A model generated the notes under the pieces. It ran no database searches. It was not told the DNA's origin and was given only the letters and a program-made list of their open reading frames with translations. This document shows positions 5,829 to 11,382 of a stretch of 11,382 bases of DNA, in pieces (within the stretch, counting starts at the first letter, position 1; the number at the start of each line of letters is the position of its first letter). This stretch comes from Lachnospiraceae bacterium (GTDB lineage: Bacteria; Bacillota; Clostridia; Lachnospirales; Lachnospiraceae): assembly GCA_009774395.1 (NCBI GenBank), contig VSNQ01000140.1, positions 1 to 11,382 on the forward strand, written 5' to 3'. A program made the translations under genes and the position numbers.

Positions 5829-7124
5829 ATTCCCTTGCGGAATTTCTATAAAAATATGAAATTCCTCGCTATTATATGAAATATTGTAGAAACCATTATA
5901 TTTTTCAATTGTCTTTACAATATTTTTTAATCCAATTCCATGTGCGCCGCCTGCATTATTTTTCGTGGTCAAAAAAGAATCTCCCTTTTTCCGCACCACT
6001 CCAATATAAGAATTTTGTATAGAACATATCCAATTTCCCTGTTCCATTATCATCTTAAATTTCAGGACTTTTTTTCCGCTGCATTGCTCGCACGCTTCGA
6101 TTGCATTGTTTAAGGCGTTCGACAATACCAGCACAATATCCGATTCTTCCATTGTAATCTGTGATAAATCATTTACCTTACAGACTACCAGAATACCTTT
6201 TTCCACAGCTTCTTGGTATTTCGCATTGACAATTGCGTTGACGACCGGATGATTTGTATTGATTTTATCGAAATTTCGAGATACGATTCCGCTGATTTTT
6301 TCCAGATATGCCTTTGCTTCGCTATAGTTTTCCTGCGTAAGCATGGTATGAATGCACAACATATGATTTTTATAATCATGCGAAAGCTCCCGCTGCTTTT
6401 CCAATCCCCTTTCCATCGTCTGATAAAGCGCCTTCTGCGTCTTTCTATCAAGCTCCAATAAATAATTTTCTTGCTGCAGCGCATTTCTTTTGTCCATATC
6501 CTGCATATAGATTAGCATAAAAACATTTATCACTGTGACTAGAAATATAAATATCCACAATAAATTTCCCTGTACTTGCAGCAGCACCCGAAACCGATCT
6601 TTTAACAATACGCCGATAAAAACCATTGATAAAAGCGGAAATACAATTGGTATCATATCGCTGCATCGCCTGTTCCTCAAATATTGGTATAAAGAATATT
6701 GGAATGAATAATATCGGCATAAAATCACCAGTACAAGCAATACACATTTGCTCATAAGAACCGCCAGCGTGCCAGCAAACGCTTCCGAGCGAATTTCCAC
6801 ATTTAGAATATATTGACATATCCAATATGTAATTAAATCAGAAATAGAAAGCATTGCAATCAATAAACCAGATAGCACAAAGGCGCTGCGTATTGGCATC
6901 CGATAAAGCAACCGATTCCCCAGCGTTATCACTATAATATAAATACAGACATTTACAACCACATTGTCGAATAGATGATTCACGGCATAGAGCAGCACGG
7001 CAGCGCCAAACCAGAACGTATATTCATGTATTTTTTTATTCTGCTTTTCCAGAAATATATCCAGAAAAAACCGATAACAAGCTATCTCTAACAAGACACT
7101 TAAAAATGGCTTTAAGTCTTCCAT
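5823..7124 (-). CDS. Sensor histidine kinase, AgrC-like GHKL family
   Basis: The 433-residue protein begins with six or seven membrane spans covering about residues 5-208. A coiled-coil linker (about 210-245) follows, then a dimerisation helix with ELSHDYKNH, where His249 is the likely phosphorylated residue. The ATPase domain follows, with an N box ALNNAIEAC (about 337-345) and a G box GAHGIGLKN (about 393-401). This layout is that of AgrC/ComD-type receptors for peptide signals, so it probably senses an extracellular peptide or envelope-active compound through the membrane domain. The ATG at 7124 overlaps the TAA of the response regulator by one base and has an AAGGAG site just upstream. 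A longer frame to 7154 lacks such support. A terminator follows the stop directly. No AgrB/AgrD-like genes are nearby. Confidence 0.9.
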   Translation of the reverse strand: MEDLKPFLSVLLEIACYRFFLDIFLEKQNKKIHEYTFWFGAAVLLYAVNHLFDNVVVNVCIYIIVITLGNRLLYRMPIRSAFVLSGLLIAMLSISDLITYWICQYILNVEIRSEAFAGTLAVLMSKCVLLVLVILCRYYSFQYSLYQYLRNRRCSDMIPIVFPLLSMVFIGVLLKDRFRVLLQVQGNLLWIFIFLVTVINVFMLIYMQDMDKRNALQQENYLLELDRKTQKALYQTMERGLEKQRELSHDYKNHMLCIHTMLTQENYSEAKAYLEKISGIVSRNFDKINTNHPVVNAIVNAKYQEAVEKGILVVCKVNDLSQITMEESDIVLVLSNALNNAIEACEQCSGKKVLKFKMIMEQGNWICSIQNSYIGVVRKKGDSFLTTKNNAGGAHGIGLKNIVKTIEKYNGFYNISYNSEEFHIFIEIPQGNR

Positions 7125-7849
7125 TATATTGCTCCTTTTACCTGAGAGAAACAATTTTTTGCCTCTATAAATCGTTTCTGCGCAATCGGCAGTTGTATTT
7201 TTTCATATAATTTCAATTGATAACGTTCCAGAGAAACGGCATATCGCATATTTACCAAATAACTCTTGTGTATCCGGCACATACATTCATCTGACAGCGC
7301 CGTTTCCACATCATCCAATTTCATATAAATGCTATATATCGTTTCCTTGTCTTTTTTCACATGAAACGTCAGCTTGTGCAGATTGCTCTCCACATAGATA
7401 ATCTCTTCCGGATAAAGTCTGCGAACGCCTACATTAAACTCATATTCGATAAACTTCGACAAATGCTGCATTTTTAACAAAATTACTTCCAATGCTTCAA
7501 AGATATTCTCCTTAAAATAATGGTCGTCTTTTAGCACATATCGAATCGCTTCCACTTTATATCCCTCTAGTGTATAATCAATAAATGCCGTCACAAAAAC
7601 AAGAAACGACTTAGGACACAATAATCGGAACTGCTTTGCAGTCTGTATTCCATCCATTTCTGCCATATTCACATCCAAAAATACAATATTATACTTTGTA
7701 ATATCCGTACTATCCGAAACAAATTCTTTCCCTGACGCAAAAACATCAATTGCATAATCTACTTTTCTGCCCTCTAAGTATTGCGCTATTATCCCACACA
7801 ATTTATTTAGAAAAACAGCCTCATCATCACATACTGCTATCTTGAGCAT
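7124..7849 (-). CDS. LytTR-family response regulator, AgrA-like
   Basis: The 241-residue regulator has a receiver domain (residues 1-120). Its acidic pair is Asp8-Asp9, the phosphoacceptor is Asp59 in FLDVNMAEMDG, Thr87 is the switch residue and Lys107 lies in YVLKDD. A LytTR DNA-binding domain covers about 135-235, with LYPEEIIYVESNLHKLTFHV and the CRIHKSYLVNM signature. It should be phosphorylated by the adjacent kinase and bind paired direct repeats upstream of target promoters. The ABC operon downstream is the obvious candidate target. The start is the ATG at 7849, with GGAGGG 6 bases upstream; a TTG 27 bases further out is unlikely. It overlaps the kinase gene by one base. The leader contains a hairpin and the second palindromic repeat. 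Confidence 0.93.
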   Translation of the reverse strand: MLKIAVCDDEAVFLNKLCGIIAQYLEGRKVDYAIDVFASGKEFVSDSTDITKYNIVFLDVNMAEMDGIQTAKQFRLLCPKSFLVFVTAFIDYTLEGYKVEAIRYVLKDDHYFKENIFEALEVILLKMQHLSKFIEYEFNVGVRRLYPEEIIYVESNLHKLTFHVKKDKETIYSIYMKLDDVETALSDECMCRIHKSYLVNMRYAVSLERYQLKLYEKIQLPIAQKRFIEAKNCFSQVKGAI

Positions 7850-7880
7850 CTCTTGCCCTCCATCAATTTCCCCCAATCGA

Positions 7881-7904
7881 GTAGGGGAGCATCTTCTCTC
7901 CTAC
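7881..7904 (-). promoter_or_regulatory. Leader hairpin before the response regulator
   Basis: GTAGGGGAG and CTCTCCTAC form a 9-bp stem (one G-U pair) with a 6-base loop, 32 bases before the start codon. On the minus-strand RNA the CTCCCC arm could alternatively pair with the GGGGG run downstream, and its CTCC with the GGAG of the ribosome binding site. A translational switch is possible but unproven. Confidence 0.45.
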
Positions 7905-7922
7905 TTGCCGCGCAACCCATTC

Positions 7923-8020
7923 GGGACTGTCGCATTAAGTTTTGATTATACAAAATATAGAATAAAATGCGGTACAGCATTATAATATCTTGTATATGTT
8001 TCCCTTAACGCGACAGCCCC
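7923..8020. mobile_element. 98-bp palindromic MITE-like repeat, copy 2
   Basis: It shares ends (GGGACTGTCGC and GCGACAGCCCC), the ATTATACAAAATATAG inner arm and length with the copy at 3914-4010, in the same orientation. The two copies differ at scattered positions, mostly in the centre, so they are not a recent duplication. It lies in the transcribed leader between the probable promoter and the response regulator. No target duplication is evident. Confidence 0.75.
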
Positions 8021-8046
8021 ATATTTTATCTTCACAGGTTTGTGCA

Positions 8047-8088
8047 TTAAAAAGCAAAACGGCTGCTGCCCATTCGGAACAAGTTCAT
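8047..8088 (-). CDS. Candidate 13-aa leader peptide
   Basis: ATG AAC TTG ... TTT TAA would encode MNLFRMGSSRFAF, with AAGGA 10 bases before the ATG and a promoter about 35 bases upstream. An overlapping frame from an ATG at 8098 (50 codons, MKKDELVPNGQQPFCF, ending at 7946 inside the palindromic repeat) is a competing option, although the ribosome binding site abuts its ATG. Neither resembles a peptide I know. Either could be a leader peptide, a signal peptide precursor for the kinase, or chance. Confidence 0.25.
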   Translation of the reverse strand: MNLFRMGSSRFAF

Positions 8089-8127
8089 CTTTCTTCATTC
8101 CTTAGAAAATATATTGCCATACCACTT

Positions 8128-8156
8128 AGTATAACAATATCCACTTCGCTTTGCAA
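8128..8156 (-). promoter_or_regulatory. Promoter for the response regulator/kinase operon
   Basis: On the minus strand TTGCAA (8156-8151), 17 bases, then TATACT (8133-8128) with an extended TG. It is the best promoter-like match upstream of the response regulator and gives a leader of about 270 nt. Confidence 0.55.
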
Positions 8157-8440
8157 TTATTTTGCGGTTACATCTCTGCCATAATAGTATTACCGCTATA
8201 TCTTTGCTGCAATCAACCATATTCCTTTTTCACCATAGACTTGAACACCTATTTATGATAAAATATACCTATTATTAATAAGGAACGGTTAATGAATTAA
8301 TCCAGCAATTTACAAGACTTTGTAAAAGTTATATTTTCATAATAATGCATTGAACAGATATTCAAATTTCCAATATTTTATAGGTATTAAAATGTTTAAT
8401 TATTATATTTTAAACAGAAAATTACGTAATTTTTTAAAAT
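8157..8440. other. Very AT-rich noncoding region
   Basis: I see no gene here. It holds two simple hairpins: TTTACAA/TTGTAAA at 8309-8326, and a perfect 16-bp palindrome AAAATTACGTAATTTT at 8418-8433 followed by further T. Either could end transcripts or bind a regulator. The stretch separates the two-component promoter from the promoter of the downstream gene. Confidence 0.5.
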
Positions 8441-8470
8441 TTGTAAACTGATGGAATTATTCTTTATACT
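8441..8470 (+). promoter_or_regulatory. Possible promoter for the 162-aa protein gene
   Basis: TTGTAA at 8441-8446, 18 bases, then TATACT at 8465-8470. This would give a leader of about 190 nt holding two hairpins before the ATG at 8670. Confidence 0.4.
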
Positions 8471-8505
8471 TGACTTGTCTGAATCTTCTTATGTGGCATT
8501 GGCGT

Positions 8506-8558
8506 ATGCTAAGCGTCGAAAAGCTTAACGCTAAGTATAACAATATGCACACAGCCGC
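8506..8558 (-). repeat. Promoter-like repeat, copy B, with adjacent hairpin block
   Basis: Read on the minus strand, GCGGCTGTGTGCATATTG with TTATACT (8558-8532) repeats 2605-2631, and 8523-8506 repeats 3193-3210. CTAAGCGT and ACGCTAAG around 8509-8535 form a stem with one mismatch. Read on the plus strand, this hairpin lies in the leader of the following gene. Confidence 0.55.
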
Positions 8559-8593
8559 AATCAATTTTATATTCGAAGGTCAAGGAAAAGAGT

Positions 8594-8632
8594 GAAAGAA
8601 AATTCGCACTATGAAGTGTGAAAGCTTCTTTC
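8594..8632 (+). promoter_or_regulatory. Two-tier leader hairpin upstream of the 162-aa protein
   Basis: GAAAGAA pairs with TTCTTTC (outer 7 bp) and TTCGCACT with AGTGTGAA (inner 8 bp, one G-U), around a 4-base loop. It ends 38 bases before the start codon. No T run follows, so it is more likely a regulatory or stabilising 5' structure than a terminator. Confidence 0.6.
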
Positions 8633-8669
8633 AGGTCTTGTTTGTGACTAGAAAGGAATGATAAAAAAT

Positions 8670-9158
8670 ATGAACAACACTGATAAGCAATCTATCCATA
8701 TGCTATTTAAGGTACAGAATTATGCAGCGCTCTATTCTTCTTATTCTGAGGTTATCCATCAAATGTTACTAATTGAAAACCAGCAAGATTTTGCAGATTT
8801 TATAGAAAATGAACAATTCTTAGAGGAAGACATTTTTTTCTTGTATTATGATGCTGTTAATGGTGAAAGTTTATTTATCGGCGGATATGATAACGATGTT
8901 ACCGAAAAAGTCAGAGATTTTCTAAAGCAAAAACTTCCGGAAGATTTATTTTCTGCAATCCAAAAATGCCTGCAAAATATCTATGTAGACATAGACGAAG
9001 ACGATACGCTTGAAAAAACAATTGCCTTGTGCAACCAGCATTTAGAAAATACAGGATACATTATACAAACAGTATTTGATGACACGTATTGCGCAGGCGG
9101 ATACTTTTTATCTGTTCAGTCCGGAAGTTCTTATGAAAATTTGGAAGTGATGCAGTAA
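8670..9158 (+). CDS. Hypothetical acidic protein, 162 aa
   Basis: I do not recognise the family. The protein is soluble and acidic, with no signal peptide or membrane segment. It has a helical N-terminus (residues 1-45), an acidic central stretch (FADFIENEQFLEEDIFF) leading into a probable strand pair (YYDAVNGESLFIGGYDND), and a helix with VRDFLKQKLPEDLFSAIQKC. The end looks beta-rich (TGYIIQTVFDDTYCAGGYFL). An in-frame ATG at 8658 abuts the AAAGGA site, so the ATG at 8670 is preferred. It appears to be a single-gene transcript with a structured leader. A foreign, more GC-rich fragment starts right after its stop, so its original downstream neighbours may be lost. Confidence 0.75.
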   Translation: MNNTDKQSIHMLFKVQNYAALYSSYSEVIHQMLLIENQQDFADFIENEQFLEEDIFFLYYDAVNGESLFIGGYDNDVTEKVRDFLKQKLPEDLFSAIQKCLQNIYVDIDEDDTLEKTIALCNQHLENTGYIIQTVFDDTYCAGGYFLSVQSGSSYENLEVMQ

Positions 9159-9395
9159 AAAAGCATCATACACTTACGCAGATAAGTTCCCGTATACCAA
9201 AGAGATACCAGAACTCTAATACGACTTTCCCACCCTTTTGTGTATTTTGCACAGGCTCGGTTTGTGCTGTTTCCTGTTCGGGCCTGCTGTCCATAAGTAC
9301 CGTTGCCATTGATGCACACAAAATGCCCAAAACAGACATTTTGGCGCGGGTGTGAAAAGTAACCTAAGTACCTCCTGTTCAATAAATTTTTAGAT
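9159..9395 (-). other. Foreign fragment with a 57-codon open frame
   Basis: This stretch is visibly richer in G and C than its surroundings. On the minus strand 9339-9166 encodes a 57-residue frame: MSVLGILCASMATVLMDSRP, then a Gln/Glu/Thr-rich linker (EQETAQTEPVQNTQKGGK), then a hydrophobic end with FWYLFGIREL. A GGAGG lies about 30 bases upstream of the ATG, too far to support it. It could be the tail of a mobile-element gene or a small membrane-associated peptide. A 106-codon frame (9451-9131) overlaps it in another register and has no better support. I do not assign a function. Confidence 0.3.
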
Positions 9396-9451
9396 TTTTG
9401 TAATTGCCGTTTTTTCCTTTTTATGTTAAAATAAAATCCCGTTTTTAACAC

Positions 9452-9504
9452 TTAAAGAAATGTAAAATGGCGCTATCCCTTGATTTTGCTGGGGTTACGC
9501 CATT
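9452..9504 (-). terminator. Terminator downstream of the transposase
   Basis: On the minus strand AATGGCG and CGCCATT form the stem, with an inner CCC/GGG pairing, followed by TTTTACATTTCTTT. It lies 33 bases after the transposase stop. It probably belongs to the insertion sequence, whose end would then lie further left, between about 9395 and 9465. Confidence 0.6.
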
Positions 9505-9536
9505 CTTTTCACGATTATGGATGTTGTATGGAAATC

Positions 9537-11382
9537 CTACCCTGAAATTTTTTTAATTTTTTTATTCAGTTCTTTGGGCTGGTAGTATTTTTTGTCCAGG
9601 CCAAGACCAAAGACAGCATTCAGGGCTGTGCAGACCTGCGAATTATTGTATGTCGACATATAACACATATCCTCTATATTTGCTACTTCCATGTTATTCA
9701 GGGTTTCCATGATATTTTCAATTGTAAAGTGTGTCCCATATTGATCCAGCTTTGTTTCCAGCAGCCTGTAGATCAGCAGTGCAGTATAGCAGATCATGAA
9801 GTGGGCGATAATACGCTTTGGCTTCTGATGGTATACCAGACGTGCGCAAAAGTTTGTTTTCATTACCCTGAAGCAGTCTTCAATCTTATACCTGCTGGAG
9901 CTGATTTCGATAATGGTCTTTGCCGGGGCGTCAAGGTTTGTGGCCACGGCATAATAGCCGTCATATTTTTCCTCTTCTTCTATGACATTTTTGTCCAGCT
10001 CATACAGGTCAGCCACTTCTTCACCGGATTTCGTAGAAGAAGTACGCTTTATAAAACGCGTGACGTCATGAGGGCCTTTTTTGTATGTTTCCGGATCAAG
10101 GGTGGCAAGCATTTTTTTTGCCCGTTCAATCTGGCGGTTGCGGATACAGCGCTGGTATTCCATCATTTTTCTGGAAAAGGTAATTATGATCTTCTGCCTT
10201 ACAGCTGCTTTTGACTTTATCGTTTTTGTTTTGCCGTTTTTGAGTATTTTTTCCTCATAAAGCCCCAGGTCGAAAGCACTGTCAGCCTGCAGGATTTTGA
10301 AGGCCCTGTCGTTATATAATTCCTTATTCTTTTTATCAAACCTGTCAAAAGCTTTCATATCTGCGATGGAAACAGGTGCATCAGAGGAGAGAAGCTTATA
10401 GTCATAGTCATTAAAGACAGCCTGTTTTAAAGTACCTGACAGCTTCTTTATGGACTGGGTGACAATGAAGGCACGTCCGCCCATGGAATTGAAATTCCTT
10501 ATGTTCAGAGAGCCAAGGCCGGCATCTGCACAGTATATGAATTTTTTCCCTTTGAACATCTGCGTGAGCTTCTTCTCAAGGGGGATGGCGGTAGTCTGTT
10601 CATTGTCGGAACCGGAAGTGATGCACATGGAAAGGGGGATGCCATTTCTGTCCATGAACAGCCCCATCTCCACGATCGGGTTCGGGCGGTGTTCTTTAGA
10701 GGAACCATATCGGCACAGCCCCTTAACTGTTTCCCCTGTTACGTCATCCACATAATCCTCATCTTCTGTTTCAATTTCGAAATAATAGTTGCTGCAGTCA
10801 TAGAAACAGACGGATGTATCCCTTTTTACAAGGTGGCTGCTCTTTTCAAACAGATGGGTAATGTATTCGTCGTAATGTTTCTCCATGATATCCATAGTAC
10901 GCATGATATGCATGTAATCGAACTGAGGCTGTTCGTAAAAATCAGCCAGATGCCGGTGTGTGCCAAGTTTGGAATCCGGGTTCAGGATGCGGGCACAGGT
11001 AAGGAAACGGTTTACGAGATTTGGATCAAAGGTTATCTTTGATTCGGCTGTGACATAATCAAAAAAAGAGCCGATCTCCAGGTCATGGTAAAGCTTCTGG
11101 AGAAAGAAATAGCCAATGTTAAGCTGCCTGCTGGAAGAGGCCGTGGCGCTGTCGGCTTTCAGTTTTTCGGCAAAGTTGATTTTGAGTTCCAAAGAAACAT
11201 GATTGTTATTATTAGCCTCCTCATTATATTTAGCGACCTGCTCCTTGGCATAGGAGAGAGGGTCGTTGGTTATCTTCAGAAGTTCCGAATGTCTGCCGAT
11301 CCTGGCGATGTTTTTTGTAGTTGTCTTTTTGCCGTTCCTGATTCCCAGCTGGACGAAATAGGTTGGGTCTTTAGATTTTTTG
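9537..11382 (-). CDS. IS1634-like DDE transposase, N-terminus beyond the window
   Basis: The frame is open from the right edge and runs 614 codons to a TAG at 9537-9539. It therefore extends past the TTG at 11192 that might be taken as a start: residues such as SKDPTYFVQLGIRNGKKTTT and KNIARIGRHSELLKITNDP continue it upstream. The catalytic pieces fit IS4-superfamily transposases of the IS1634 type. The first Asp is in VCFYDCSNYYFEIE, the second in FIYCADAGLGSLNIRNF, and the Glu in SSRYKIEDCFRVMKTNF, followed by HFMICYTALLIYRLLE. The enzyme would cut and join the element ends. The frame is intact, so the element may still be active. Codon use is more GC-rich than the host genes. The left terminal repeat cannot be placed exactly and the right end is outside the window. 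Confidence 0.88.
   Translation of the reverse strand, partial: KKSKDPTYFVQLGIRNGKKTTTKNIARIGRHSELLKITNDPLSYAKEQVAKYNEEANNNNHVSLELKINFAEKLKADSATASSSRQLNIGYFFLQKLYHDLEIGSFFDYVTAESKITFDPNLVNRFLTCARILNPDSKLGTHRHLADFYEQPQFDYMHIMRTMDIMEKHYDEYITHLFEKSSHLVKRDTSVCFYDCSNYYFEIETEDEDYVDDVTGETVKGLCRYGSSKEHRPNPIVEMGLFMDRNGIPLSMCITSGSDNEQTTAIPLEKKLTQMFKGKKFIYCADAGLGSLNIRNFNSMGGRAFIVTQSIKKLSGTLKQAVFNDYDYKLLSSDAPVSIADMKAFDRFDKKNKELYNDRAFKILQADSAFDLGLYEEKILKNGKTKTIKSKAAVRQKIIITFSRKMMEYQRCIRNRQIERAKKMLATLDPETYKKGPHDVTRFIKRTSSTKSGEEVADLYELDKNVIEEEEKYDGYYAVATNLDAPAKTIIEISSSRYKIEDCFRVMKTNFCARLVYHQKPKRIIAHFMICYTALLIYRLLETKLDQYGTHFTIENIMETLNNMEVANIEDMCYMSTYNNSQVCTALNAVFGLGLDKKYYQPKELNKKIKKISG

Noticed and set aside
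6185..6825. Frames of 82, 99 and 125 codons inside the kinase gene
   Set aside because: They are shadows of the intact kinase reading frame, with unlikely amino-acid composition and no start signals.
3914..8020. CRISPR-like or composite transposon reading of the two palindromic repeats
   Set aside because: There are only two copies, 3.9 kb apart, with no short regular spacers. No target duplications or transposase lie between them.
7990..8184. 64-codon plus-strand frame upstream of the response regulator
   Set aside because: It begins inside the palindromic repeat and runs antisense through the promoter, with no ribosome binding site.
9729..10214. 161-codon plus-strand frame opposite the transposase
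   Set aside because: It is antisense to a well-recognised transposase and has no ribosome binding site or known motif.
11190..11192. TTG as start of the transposase
   Set aside because: The frame stays open to the window edge with transposase-like residues upstream, so the real start lies outside.

Overview
The window looks like an AT-rich chromosomal segment of a Gram-positive anaerobe of the Clostridia, probably a Lachnospiraceae relative. This rests on strong AGGAGG-type ribosome binding sites, TTGNNN/TATACT promoters, an AgrA/AgrC-like two-component pair, a BcrA/LanF-type ABC exporter and an IS1634-like transposase. It is an accessory region with much gene decay and small-repeat activity. 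Nothing identifies a species.

Left part (1-2497). The left edge holds a wrecked alpha/beta-hydrolase gene on the minus strand. It is followed by a 57-bp palindrome and an extended -10 promoter. These lead into a tight plus-strand operon: a Rossmann-fold NAD-dependent epimerase/dehydratase-like protein, a 145-residue protein of unknown function, and a membrane zincin-like metallopeptidase of the DUF3267 type. Gaps are 21 and 6 bases.

Middle (2498-4010). A strong palindrome and a promoter-like repeat precede two gene remnants lying head to head: the 3' part of a flavodoxin-like NAD(P)H/FMN reductase (minus, two frameshifts) and the 3' part of an HxlR-type regulator (plus). One deletion appears to have removed both 5' ends and the shared promoter.

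Core module (3229-8156, all minus strand, read right to left). A TTGCAA-17-TATACT promoter heads a leader of about 270 nt with candidate short peptide ORFs, a 98-bp palindromic repeat and a hairpin near the ribosome binding site. Next come a LytTR response regulator and a GHKL sensor kinase, overlapping by one base and closed by a clear terminator. After a 300-bp gap lie an ABC ATPase with a Glu in place of the Q-loop Gln, and two ABC-2 type permeases separated by a second copy of the palindromic repeat. The likely logic is a membrane sensor that detects a peptide or envelope-active compound and controls an export/immunity pump. The ligand is not shown by the sequence, and no bacteriocin biosynthetic genes are visible.

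Right part (8157-11382). A very AT-rich stretch with several small palindromes precedes a plus-strand gene for an acidic 162-residue protein of unknown function, which has a structured leader. Next comes a more GC-rich foreign fragment, then a terminator and an IS1634-like transposase gene that runs off the right edge of the window.
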